DNA of 64,000 nt from Deltaproteobacteria bacterium (GTDB taxonomy: Bacteria; UBA10199; GCA-002796325; JACPFF01): assembly GCA_016183065.1 (NCBI GenBank), contig JACPFF010000006.1:295578-359577 (forward strand), given 5' to 3'. The notes beneath the pieces were generated by a model. The model worked only from the letters and a program-made list of their open reading frames with translations. It had not been told where the DNA came from and ran no database searches. Below are positions 31,987 through 40,376 of the stretch, in pieces. Numbering within the stretch: the first letter of the stretch is position 1; every line of letters starts with the position of its first letter. The translations under genes and the position numbers were made by a program.

Positions 31987-33369
31987 ATGCTTGAAACGAT
32001 TGAACGCGTATTGAGTCAGGCCGTGGGGTTCATCTGGAATTGGCCGGTCGTGATGCTCTGCCTTGGCGGTGGGCTCTATTTCACCGTGCGTCTCGGGTTC
32101 ATCCAGTTTCGCGGATTTCCGCATGCGCTGAAAGTGGTGGCAGGGCGGTACGATCGTGCGGGCGAACCGGGCGCGATTTCGCATTATCAGGCGCTCTCGG
32201 CGGCGCTCTCCGCCACGGTCGGGTTGGGGAACATCGCCGGCGTCGCCATTGCGGTCAAGATGGGAGGGCCTGGTGCCGTCTTTTGGATGTGGATGATCGG
32301 CCTGTTGGGGATGGCCACCAAATTCACGGAATGCGGACTGGCGACCCATTTTCGCACCACGCTCCCCAGCGGGGAAGTGCGCGGTGGGCCGATGTACTAC
32401 ATTGTGCGTGGATTGGGGGCCCGGTGGCGTTGGTTGGCCATCCTCTTCTCCACCTTCTGTGTCATTGCCTCCTTTGGCATTGGCGATATGTTTCAATCCA
32501 ATCAGACGGCACAGGTGTTGCGGGATTACTTCGGTGTGCCGGTCTGGGTCACGGGGGGCGTGATGGCCGCCCTGGTGGCGTTGGTGATCATCGGCGGCAT
32601 TCGACGGATTGGCCAGGTCGCCGGGTATCTCGTGCCCTTCATGTGTGCGACCTATGTCATCGGTGCCGGCATCATCTGTCTGATCCATTTTGGCGAGTGG
32701 TGCGCGATGTTGGGCGTGATTGTGCGCGATGCCTTTTCCCTCCGTCCATTGGTTGGCGGCTCATTAGGGGCGGTGATCATCATCGGCGTCCGTCGCGCCC
32801 TTTTTTCGAGCGAATCGGGATTTGGTTCTGCGCCGATCGCACACGCGGCCGCGCGTTCGGAGGTTGGCATGCGACAGGGCTTTGTGGCACTGCTCGAACC
32901 GTTCATCGATACCATCGTTGTCTGTAGTGCCACGGCCAGCGTCATATTGCTGAGTGGCACGTATCTCAATAGTCAGGCCGATGGTGTCAGCCTCACGGTG
33001 CAGGCGTTTGACCACTTCTTTCCAGGATTTGGCAGCATCTTCGTTTCCTACGCCGTGACCCTCTTTGCCTTCTCGACGGCCATCTCGTGGTCCTATTACG
33101 GAGAGGTGAGTGCCCATCACCTCTTTGGCGAGCGGGCCGTGGCCCCCTATAAATGGTGCTTTGTCCTCTTTTTCTTTATCGGGGCCATCTGGACATTGAC
33201 GCCGATCATGAATTTTTCCGATGTTGCCAATGCCTTGATGCTGATTCCCAACGTCCTGGTGCTCTTTGCGCTCTCCAATGTCGCGGCACGATTGACCGGA
33301 GACTATTTTGCAAAATTGCGGCGGAAAGAGTTTACAATGGATCCCGTCCGCCGGGTAAAAACCGGATGA
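31987..33369 (+). CDS. Sodium:alanine/glycine symporter (AGCS family)
   Basis: 460 residues, about 11 helices. Family marks: LGGGLYFTVRLGFIQFR near the N-terminus, the core motif ALSATVGLGNIAGVAIAV, GPGAVFWMWMIGLLGMATKF, and GFGSAPIAHAAARS with GMRQGFVALLEPFIDT. It imports small neutral amino acids with sodium across the inner membrane. ATG 31987 follows GAGGAGGG; the earlier GTG adds nothing recognisable. It overlaps the tRNA-dihydrouridine synthase gene by ATGA (33366-33369). Confidence 0.92.
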   Translation: MLETIERVLSQAVGFIWNWPVVMLCLGGGLYFTVRLGFIQFRGFPHALKVVAGRYDRAGEPGAISHYQALSAALSATVGLGNIAGVAIAVKMGGPGAVFWMWMIGLLGMATKFTECGLATHFRTTLPSGEVRGGPMYYIVRGLGARWRWLAILFSTFCVIASFGIGDMFQSNQTAQVLRDYFGVPVWVTGGVMAALVALVIIGGIRRIGQVAGYLVPFMCATYVIGAGIICLIHFGEWCAMLGVIVRDAFSLRPLVGGSLGAVIIIGVRRALFSSESGFGSAPIAHAAARSEVGMRQGFVALLEPFIDTIVVCSATASVILLSGTYLNSQADGVSLTVQAFDHFFPGFGSIFVSYAVTLFAFSTAISWSYYGEVSAHHLFGERAVAPYKWCFVLFFFIGAIWTLTPIMNFSDVANALMLIPNVLVLFALSNVAARLTGDYFAKLRRKEFTMDPVRRVKTG

Positions 33370-34532
33370 TCCAATGGTTCTGGAACCACCTCCCGCGGCC
33401 CATCCTCGGTCTTGCACCGATGGATGGGGTGACGAATGCGCCGTTTCGCGCGATTACCGCGCGGTATGGACGTCCGGATGTCATCTTTACCGAGTTTGTC
33501 CCCATCGATGGACTCATGCATCGTGCCACCCGTCTCCTGACCGATCTGGTCTATGCCGAGTCCGAGCGTCCCGTCGTGGCGCAGATCTACGGTAACGATC
33601 CCGGTGGATGTTATGCGATCGCGCATTTGGTCTGCGAGCTGGGATTCGACGGGCTCGACATTAATATGGGCTGCCCGGCACGCAATGTCGCCAGCCGCGG
33701 GGCCGGGGCGGGATTGATACGGACGCCACAGATTGCCCAGGCCATGATCCGTGCCGCGCAACGGGGGATCACCGACTGGAGTCACGGGCAGACGCTGTTG
33801 CAGGCGGGTGTGCCGACGGCGATTGTCGAGGCTGCGGCCACCATTTTTCGACAGCGGCCGGAGAGACGATGCGATCGACGGGAACCCATTCCCGTTTCCG
33901 TGAAGACGCGCCTCGGATACGACACCGCCGTGGTGCGCGACTGGATCGCGACGCTGCTCGAGGCCGCACCAGTCGTGATCAGTCTCCATGGGCGGACGCT
34001 GACCCAGATGTATCGCGGTGAGGCGGATTGGGACGCCATTGCCATGGCGGCGGAGATCGTCCATCAGACGTCCACACTGGTGCTCGGCAATGGCGACCTC
34101 GGTGAGGCGAGTATCATGGAGCAGCGTCTGCGCGAGACGAACGTCGATGGCCTCTTAGTGGGGCGCGCGGCGATCGGGAATCCGTGGATCTTTCGCATGG
34201 CCCCATGGCTCCGTCGCCGGATGGCGGGTGATGCCACGGCCGCGGCAGTCCCTCCCCCGGACGCCCGATCGCCCGATGAGGCCCTTGCGGTTTTTGTGGA
34301 ACATGCCGAGGCCATCGAGGCCGCGGTCCATCCAAAGGCCTTCACACAACTCTTTCGTTTTGTGAAACCCTATACGCAAGGGCTCCCCAACGCCAACGTG
34401 CTGCGTACAGAGTGCTACCAGATCCGATCCGCTGCTGAGCTGAAGCGACTCGTGCGGCGATGCCAGCGGCATCATGACGCGGCGTGCACGGTGTCGAGCC
34501 GTGTTGTCTGCCAGGGGCGTCTGGAAAAATAG
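33366..34532 (+). CDS. dus: tRNA-dihydrouridine synthase family protein
   Basis: 388 residues. FMN enzyme reducing uridines in tRNA D loops. Evidence: LGLAPMDGVTNAPFR at the N-terminus, VVAQIYGNDPGG, DINMGCPARNVASRGAGAG with the catalytic-type cysteine, VSVKTRLGYD, ISLHGRTLTQMYRGEADW, and GLLVGRAAIGNPWIF. It carries an insert of about 30 residues between the DINMGCP and VKTRLG blocks (SHGQTLLQAGVPTAIVEAAA onward), compared with DusA/B/C. Coupled to the symporter by ATGA. The last 61 bp overlap the oppositely oriented SNF gene. Subfamily (A, B or C) not decided. Confidence 0.9.
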   Translation: MIQWFWNHLPRPILGLAPMDGVTNAPFRAITARYGRPDVIFTEFVPIDGLMHRATRLLTDLVYAESERPVVAQIYGNDPGGCYAIAHLVCELGFDGLDINMGCPARNVASRGAGAGLIRTPQIAQAMIRAAQRGITDWSHGQTLLQAGVPTAIVEAAATIFRQRPERRCDRREPIPVSVKTRLGYDTAVVRDWIATLLEAAPVVISLHGRTLTQMYRGEADWDAIAMAAEIVHQTSTLVLGNGDLGEASIMEQRLRETNVDGLLVGRAAIGNPWIFRMAPWLRRRMAGDATAAAVPPPDARSPDEALAVFVEHAEAIEAAVHPKAFTQLFRFVKPYTQGLPNANVLRTECYQIRSAAELKRLVRRCQRHHDAACTVSSRVVCQGRLEK

Positions 34533-35971
34533 AACGCCACGAGCAGTGTTGCGAGGAGCCAGCCACCCCCAATAGCGAGAATGGCCGGGATGGGATACCC
34601 GCCGTACGGCGTCTGGATCTCTTCATATACCCCGACGCCGAGGAGAATGGTCATCATGGTCGGTGTGAAGATCGTCAGGCCGAACGCCACGGGCCAACCG
34701 ACCGGATGACTCGAGTGTGCATTGACATAGGCAATAAAGGTCTCTTTCCCCAGGACGCGCGTGACGAGCAGACATTGGAGCAGGGCTACGGCAATGACGC
34801 CGAACTGGTTGATGAAGTGATCGACGAGATCGAGCCAGTAGAGGCCACTGCCGGTTGTAAAGAGAATGCCGAGCAGAAAACCGACGAGGCACGTCCCGTC
34901 GACGATCCGTTTGCGCGACCAGGAGAACTTGTCTTGCGCGGAGGCGATAAAGGCTTCGCCCATTGCAATGCTCGACGTAATCCCGGCAATGAGGAGTGCA
35001 ATGAAGAAGAGAAAGGCAAAAAAGTGTTGCCCACCGGGTAATTGGTTGATCGCCTCAGGATAGGCAACAAAACTGAGGCCGATGCTTTGACTGACGACCT
35101 CACTCACCGGTTTCCCCGCACGCAAGGCCATGAAGCCGAGGAGAGAAAAGACGGCAAAGGCGGCAATCACTTCCACCGCGCTGTTGGCAATGCCGACGAT
35201 GATGGCGTTGGCCTTGAGGTTGGTCTTCTGGGGGAGATAGCTGCCATACGCGATCATCATCCCGTAGCCGAGTGAGAGGCTGAAAAAAATGTGTCCAAAG
35301 GCATTGCGCCAGATGGTCGGATCCCAGAGGCGCGAGAAATCGGGGGTGAGATAGGCCTTGATCCCCAGGCTTGCACCCGGCAGGGTGAGGCTCCAACCGA
35401 CGAGGAAGAGGATCAGCACGAAGAGGAGCGGCATGCAGATCCGGCCAGCCAGTTCAATGCCGCGCGTAATGCCGCGGCGCAGGATGTACCAGTTGATGGC
35501 CCAGATGCACGCCAGCCCGATGAAAATGCGCGGGTTGATGGAGCCAAAGGAAAAGGGACCATCGGTTTTTTGGAGAAATTGCTCAAAGAAGAAGGTGTTC
35601 GGGTCGCTCCCCCACGCCAGGTTGGCCCCAAAGGCGAGGTAGTTGAGGCACCATGAAAGGACCACATTGTAGTAACAGGCGATGGCAAACGCCGTGAAGA
35701 TGACGGCCCACCAGCCAAGCCACTCCCACCCGGGGTGGACGCGTGCAAAGGCAAGTGGTGCAGACCCCTGCTCCCGGTGGCCGAGTCCGTGTTCCATGAT
35801 CATCAGTGGGAGGCCGACCAGGAGGAGGGCGATGAAGTAGGGGATGAAAAATGTCCCACCACCACTCGTGTAGGCGACATACGGAAATCGCCAGATATTC
35901 CCGAGGCCCACTGCGCACCCAATGGCGGCACACAAAAACCCGGTCCGTGTTTTCCACTGTTCGCGTCCCAC
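34472..35971 (-). CDS. Sodium-dependent transporter, SNF (LeuT-type) family
   Basis: 499 residues, about 12 helices. The N-terminal signature GCAVGLGNIWRFPYVAY is the sodium/substrate site of neurotransmitter:sodium symporters. Later blocks: GLPLMIMEHGLGHREQGS, FSLSLGYGMMIAYGSYLP, and LLIAGITSSIAMGEAF with the TM8 sodium ligands. Probably imports an amino acid or related compound. Tail-to-tail overlap with dus of 61 bp. Upstream (35972-36210, about 240 bp, divergent from maf) holds element copy 10 and no clear promoter. Confidence 0.92.
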   Translation of the reverse strand: MGREQWKTRTGFLCAAIGCAVGLGNIWRFPYVAYTSGGGTFFIPYFIALLLVGLPLMIMEHGLGHREQGSAPLAFARVHPGWEWLGWWAVIFTAFAIACYYNVVLSWCLNYLAFGANLAWGSDPNTFFFEQFLQKTDGPFSFGSINPRIFIGLACIWAINWYILRRGITRGIELAGRICMPLLFVLILFLVGWSLTLPGASLGIKAYLTPDFSRLWDPTIWRNAFGHIFFSLSLGYGMMIAYGSYLPQKTNLKANAIIVGIANSAVEVIAAFAVFSLLGFMALRAGKPVSEVVSQSIGLSFVAYPEAINQLPGGQHFFAFLFFIALLIAGITSSIAMGEAFIASAQDKFSWSRKRIVDGTCLVGFLLGILFTTGSGLYWLDLVDHFINQFGVIAVALLQCLLVTRVLGKETFIAYVNAHSSHPVGWPVAFGLTIFTPTMMTILLGVGVYEEIQTPYGGYPIPAILAIGGGWLLATLLVAFYFSRRPWQTTRLDTVHAAS

Positions 35972-36060
35972 CGTGCGCTCTCTTGTTAGCCCTCTCTGGT
36001 TGCATGAATCACAGTCTTACGATAAGTGTACCTTTTCGCACAGCTTTTCGCGTGCGTCAA

Positions 36061-36100
36061 CTATTGGAGGGGGAGGCAAAGCCCCCTCCAGCGGCACAGT
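36061..36100 (+). repeat. Hairpin-rich dispersed element, copy 10 (minimal form)
   Basis: CTATTGGAGGGGGAGGCAAA... The canonical left end leads directly into a single hairpin GGAGGGGG (36066-36073) / AGGCAAAG / CCCCCTCC (36082-36089), followed by AGCGGCACAGTG. It seems to have lost the CTCACGTCG segment, fusing the end with the right part of a first-stem module. It lies between the divergent SNF and maf genes and is the smallest copy. Confidence 0.65.
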
Positions 36101-36210
36101 GACCGACGCATTCCCGGTGTGCCTGGCTCCACCGGAGCCAGTGTGCCCGGAAACGCCCCCATTGAGCGCTGCGGTGTGGCGTTGGCCATGGGCGGCGAAG
36201 GGGATCGGCT

Positions 36211-36840
36211 ATGCAATTGATCTTGGCATCGGGATCGCCACGACGGGCAATGCTCCTCGCACAATTGGGGCTTCCATTTCAGGTTGTTGTGCCGACCATT
36301 GAGGAGATTGTTCCCGACGGGATGATGCCGAGGGAGGCGGCAGCGCATTTGGCCATGGCCAAGGCGCACGCGGTGGCGAGTGGCCATGAGGATGCACTGG
36401 TGATCGGGAGTGATACGATGGTGGTCCTGCAGGAAGAGATCCTTGGAAAGCCAGCCTCGGATCAGGAGGCCGCGGTCATGCTGACCCGGTTGCAGGGGCG
36501 CACGCACACCGTGATGACCGCCGTGGTCGTCTGTCACGCGGTATCGGCCCGGTCGTGGTCCCATGTTGACTGTGCGGAGGTCACCATGAAGCGACTCACG
36601 ACCACGGAGATCGCGGCTTATGTGGCGACGGGCGAGTCGCGCGACAAGGCCGGCGCGTATGCCGCGCAGGGCGAGGGCGCGCGTCTGATTGCGGCCGTGT
36701 CGGGGGATTTTTTTGCAGTCGTTGGACTTCCTGTGCGCGCCACCATCTCCTTGCTGGAGCAGGCCGGGTTGTCGGTGACCGCGAATGTCGACGCCATCTA
36801 TTCCAGGGGCTCACGTCGCCCCCTCCATCAGCGAAGCTGA
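36211..36840 (+). CDS. maf: Maf/YceF nucleotide pyrophosphatase with element-encoded C-terminus
   Basis: 209 residues. Maf proteins hydrolyse non-canonical or modified nucleoside triphosphates. Motifs: LILASGSPRRAMLL, SDTMVVLQEEILGKP, ML.RLQGRTHTVMTAVVV-type (LTRLQGRTHTVMTAV), and ESRDKAGAYAAQGEGA. The native domain ends near TISLLEQAGLSVTANVDA. The last 14 residues, IYSRGSRRPLHQRS, and the TGA at 36838-36840 are read from repeat copy 11, the stop lying inside its hairpin. The enzyme core seems intact. Flanked by element copies 10 and 11 in the same orientation. Confidence 0.9.
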   Translation: MQLILASGSPRRAMLLAQLGLPFQVVVPTIEEIVPDGMMPREAAAHLAMAKAHAVASGHEDALVIGSDTMVVLQEEILGKPASDQEAAVMLTRLQGRTHTVMTAVVVCHAVSARSWSHVDCAEVTMKRLTTTEIAAYVATGESRDKAGAYAAQGEGARLIAAVSGDFFAVVGLPVRATISLLEQAGLSVTANVDAIYSRGSRRPLHQRS

Positions 36841-36909
36841 TGGAGCCTCCCCCTCTCGCGCGCTGTGCGCGCTGGGGAGATTCCCACGGGCGACGGGAGC
36901 CGCCGAGGG
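36798..36909 (+). repeat. Hairpin-rich dispersed element, copy 11 (overlaps end of maf)
   Basis: Left end CTATTCCAGGGGCTCACGTC, then CTCCATCAGC/GAA/GCTGATGGAG (36823-36845), a CGCGCGCTGTGCGCGCTGG stem and the outer module TTCCCACGGGCGACGGGAGC with CCGCCGAGG (to about 36909), which matches the outer module of copy 3. The first stem differs from every other copy at several base pairs while remaining perfectly paired. It provides the stop codon of maf. Confidence 0.83.
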
Positions 36910-36963
36910 CGGGGAAAAAAGGCATTGTCTCTCTAGAAGGGCTGTGCCATACGGCAACGCCAT

Positions 36964-38022
36964 ATGCCAGTCCCGATCTCACAACAATTTCGTGTGGCCT
37001 CGTATGTCTTGAAGCAGAAAATTTTGCGGCGCAGACGGTATCCGCTCGTGCTCATGCTGGAGCCGCTCTTCCAGTGCAATCTGGAATGTGCAGGGTGCGG
37101 GAAGATTCAATATCCGACGGAGATCCTGAAGCAACGGCTTTCGGTTGCCCAGTGTCTGGCCGCCGCAGAGGAGTGTGGGGCCCCGATCGTCAGTATTCCT
37201 GGGGGGGAGCCCTTGATCCATCCAGAGATGCCGAACATTGTCGAGGGATTAATTGCCCAGAAGCGATACATTTATCTCTGTACCAATGCCCTCCTTCTCA
37301 AACAAAAATTGGACCTTTTTACGCCAAATACCTTTCTGACCTTTAGCGTGCATCTCGATGGGTTGAAGGTCGAGCATGATCTCTCCGTCTGCCGCGAAGG
37401 GACCTTTGACCGTGCGGTGACGGCCATGAAAGAGGCGCTGGCGCGTGGATTCCGCGTGACAACGAATACGACGCTCTTTGACGGGGCCAATCCGGAGCGG
37501 GTGCGGGCATTGTTTGATTATCTGATGGAACTCGGGGTCGAAGGGATGATGGTCTCGCCGGGGTACAGCTATGAAAAGGCCCCAGACCAAGGGCACTTCC
37601 TCCATCGGGAGCGCACGTACGAACTTTTCCGCGCTATTTTTCGCGATCGCAAACGGTCGTGGCGTTTCAATCAATCACCGCTCTTCATCGAGTTCCTCAT
37701 GGGGAAACGACACTATCATTGTACGCCATGGGGAAACCCCACGTACAACGTCTTCGGGTGGCAGAAACCGTGTTATCTGCTCGGTGAGGGCTATGCCCAG
37801 AGTTTTCAAGAGCTGATGGAAACCACTGATTGGTCAGCCTATGGCACGGATCGCCACGAGAAGTGCCGTGACTGCATGGTCCACTGCGGATTTGAACCGA
37901 CCGCCGTCGATGAGACCTTTGCCAGTTTCAAAGGTTTTGCCGATACCGTCCGATTGACCCTCAATCCCAACAACGATGTGGCCCCGCTGCTCCAGCCGCG
38001 TGGGTTGCACCATACGGTGTAA
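36964..38022 (+). CDS. hpnH: Adenosyl-hopene transferase (radical SAM, hopanoid synthesis)
   Basis: 352 residues. HpnH joins a 5'-deoxyadenosyl group to diploptene, the first committed step to extended (C35) hopanoids. The N-terminus VPISQQFRVASYVLKQKIL and LVLMLEPLFQCNLECAGCGK contain the radical SAM cysteines C38, C42, C45. Further family blocks: ECGAPIVSIPGGEPLIHPE, YLCTNALLLKQKLDLF, TFSVHLDGLK, EGMMVSPGYSYEKAPDQ, FNQSPLFIEFLMG and HCTPWGNPTYNVFGWQKPCY, ending CRDCMVHCGFEPTAV. No squalene-hopene cyclase or other hpn gene is in the window. Its 3' end is 2 bp from that of pbpC. Confidence 0.95.
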   Translation: MPVPISQQFRVASYVLKQKILRRRRYPLVLMLEPLFQCNLECAGCGKIQYPTEILKQRLSVAQCLAAAEECGAPIVSIPGGEPLIHPEMPNIVEGLIAQKRYIYLCTNALLLKQKLDLFTPNTFLTFSVHLDGLKVEHDLSVCREGTFDRAVTAMKEALARGFRVTTNTTLFDGANPERVRALFDYLMELGVEGMMVSPGYSYEKAPDQGHFLHRERTYELFRAIFRDRKRSWRFNQSPLFIEFLMGKRHYHCTPWGNPTYNVFGWQKPCYLLGEGYAQSFQELMETTDWSAYGTDRHEKCRDCMVHCGFEPTAVDETFASFKGFADTVRLTLNPNNDVAPLLQPRGLHHTV

Positions 38023-38024
38023 AG

Positions 38025-40376
38025 TCACAACGGCGTCAGCCGGATGTCGATGGTGTGTTGGTCGGAGTATCCATTGTCATCGACCACCCGGAGGCCAAAC
38101 CGCCCGGGCTGTGCGGTCCAGAACAGGGCGCGATTCGGGGGCGATGATCCCAGAAAGGTCTGGTCGGCAAACCAGTAGAGTTGCCGGGTCCCCGCATCGC
38201 TGATCGCTTTCAGGGCAATGCGATTGCGATCCGCAAGGTCCTCTCGCACGTAGTAGATCACGTCAGGTTTTGGAGAGACGATGTGTGGAGCCTTGCCCGC
38301 GATCGTTCGGATCTGCAGCGGACAGTCGGGGGGATAGGGTGGCGGTTCACGGCGGGGGAGGCCGGCCAGGCGAAAGAGGGCCGCAAGATCAGAAGGCCAG
38401 AACTCGAAGACCTCCGTGCGTACCGCGGTCGATGGCGTTGAGGGACAGGCCCGGAGCCCGGTGGCCACATCGATGGCCATGTCGCGGTGGATTCCGCATT
38501 GGCGGATCGGGGAACGGCCGGGAATGAACCACGTGGTCCGTGTGCGGAGACAGTGGGGGCCGGGTAAGTCGCCGGAGGTCGCACAGACCGGCACCCGTCG
38601 CAGGTTCGCATTGCGCGGTGGGTTGCCGGCGAGTAACGGCGGTGTGGTGGTCTCTACAGGAAGCTGATGGACCAGGGTGAAAAAAAGCGGGGCCGCGACT
38701 TCGCGGCCCACGAGGATCGGGTCACTCTTTCCGTCAAAATTGCCGACCCAGACGGCGATGACATACGGCCCGCGAATGCCGACGGTCCAGGCATCGCGAT
38801 GGGCAAACGAGGTCCCGGTCTTCCAGGCAACGGGAATGGCATGGCCGTGGCGCGCCAAGGCGTCGTCTCCGGCGAGACGGGGATTGGTCTTCAACATGTC
38901 GAGCACGAGGAAACTCGCTTCCGGGCTGATCAGCGATGCCATCGGCGCTGGCGGGGGTGCCGCGGTAGTATAGCGGAGTGGCTGTAGTCGTCCCTGGTTC
39001 GCCAGCATGGCGTAGAGACGGACCAGCTCTTCCATCGTGACCTCGGCACCGCCCAACACCGTGGTGAGTCCATAAAATGCGGGCTCCCGGAGGTTGCCGA
39101 TCCCGGCACGCTGCAAGAAATCGTAGAATGACGGGGCGCGCAGTTGCGCGGCAATGGCGACGGCCGGAATATTGCGGCTCCGGACCAGGGCATCGCTGGC
39201 AGCGATGGGGCCGACGCACTGGTGGTCGAAATTTTCCGGATCGTATCCGCCGAAGCTTGTCGGGGAATCTTTCAGGAGACTGTACGGATGGATCAATCCC
39301 TGATCGATGGCGAGCGCATACGCAAAGGGTTTGAGTGCCGATCCGGGAGAGCGACGCGCCCGGGTGCCATCGACTTGGCCCTGAATCGTGTCATCGAAAA
39401 AATCGGCGGACCCGAGCGAGGCCTCCACCGCCATCGTCTCCCAATTGAGCACCATCACGGCCGCATTCCGGATGCCGACATGACGATGCCGCTCGACAAA
39501 ATGCCGCACCTGGCGTTCCACCGTGTGCTGCAGATCGAGATCAATCGTGCTGATGATCGCCGATGGAGTCGGAGATTGGGCCAGGAGTCGATTGACGACA
39601 TGCGGGGCCTCGAAGGGGATGTCCGCGCGTGAATCCACATGGAGCGGGACTTGCAGCACGGCGTGCAGCGTTTCTGGGACGTGATGCGTGGCGTCCCAGG
39701 CCCGGAGCAGACGCTGGCGCGCGACATGCATCGCACGTTGTGCGTGCAGCTCGCGCCGGTCCGGCGTCCGGAGGCTGGGACTCTGCGGCAAGACCGCCAG
39801 TGTCAGGATTTCGGGGAGGGTCAATTGCGCCGGCGGCTTGCGGAAGTAGATGAGACTGGCGGCGCCAATCCCCTCGATATTGCGTCCGCACGGCATGAGC
39901 GTGAGATACGCGGCCAGGATCTCCTCTTTGGAATACGCGTGTTCGAGTCGGACGGCCTCGAGGATCTGGCGGAATTTGCCGCGCACGGATCGTGTCTCGC
40001 GGCGGTCACGCAGGCGGACCACCTGCATCGTGATCGTCGAGCCTCCGATCGGTTGGTGCGGGTGGCGGACGGTCTGATAGGCGGCGCGCAACAACGAGAC
40101 GGGATTGATGCCGGGATGATGCCAGAAAAAGCGGTCCTCTTTGAGGAGGAGCGCCTCGGTGAGGTGCGGGGTCACATGGGCGAGCGGGACGAAGAGCCGG
40201 TATTGTTCATCGGCGGCCAGCGTGAGCCGGAGGAGCCGGTGATGGCGATCATAGACGGCCTGCGAGAGCGGGATGTGATCGAGCAACGGCGGCTTGCCGG
40301 AGAGCACCAGCGCAGACCATCCCAGGAGGGAGAGACCGCAGCATACCAGGAGGCCGCGGAACGGATGGCGTCTCAT
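38025..40376 (-). CDS. pbpC: Penicillin-binding protein 1C
   Basis: 783 residues: signal anchor (about 8-26), GT51 glycosyltransferase with EDRFFWHHPG (80-89) and GGSTITMQVVRL (111-122), transpeptidase with SxxK at S346-K349 (SPGSALKPF), SRN (400-402) and KTG (519-521), and the C-terminal BiPBP_C domain typical of PBP1C (VISPKPDVIYY-like HIVSPKPDVIYYVRED, DNGYSDQHTIDIRL). It polymerises and may cross-link peptidoglycan. Its start overlaps the stop of the alpha-2-macroglobulin gene by ATGA; this pairing is widespread in proteobacteria. Confidence 0.95.
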   Translation of the reverse strand: MRRHPFRGLLVCCGLSLLGWSALVLSGKPPLLDHIPLSQAVYDRHHRLLRLTLAADEQYRLFVPLAHVTPHLTEALLLKEDRFFWHHPGINPVSLLRAAYQTVRHPHQPIGGSTITMQVVRLRDRRETRSVRGKFRQILEAVRLEHAYSKEEILAAYLTLMPCGRNIEGIGAASLIYFRKPPAQLTLPEILTLAVLPQSPSLRTPDRRELHAQRAMHVARQRLLRAWDATHHVPETLHAVLQVPLHVDSRADIPFEAPHVVNRLLAQSPTPSAIISTIDLDLQHTVERQVRHFVERHRHVGIRNAAVMVLNWETMAVEASLGSADFFDDTIQGQVDGTRARRSPGSALKPFAYALAIDQGLIHPYSLLKDSPTSFGGYDPENFDHQCVGPIAASDALVRSRNIPAVAIAAQLRAPSFYDFLQRAGIGNLREPAFYGLTTVLGGAEVTMEELVRLYAMLANQGRLQPLRYTTAAPPPAPMASLISPEASFLVLDMLKTNPRLAGDDALARHGHAIPVAWKTGTSFAHRDAWTVGIRGPYVIAVWVGNFDGKSDPILVGREVAAPLFFTLVHQLPVETTTPPLLAGNPPRNANLRRVPVCATSGDLPGPHCLRTRTTWFIPGRSPIRQCGIHRDMAIDVATGLRACPSTPSTAVRTEVFEFWPSDLAALFRLAGLPRREPPPYPPDCPLQIRTIAGKAPHIVSPKPDVIYYVREDLADRNRIALKAISDAGTRQLYWFADQTFLGSSPPNRALFWTAQPGRFGLRVVDDNGYSDQHTIDIRLTPL

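Noticed and set aside
2339-36909. CRISPR array
   Set aside because: No regularly spaced identical repeats with unique spacers; copies are kilobases apart and palindromic.
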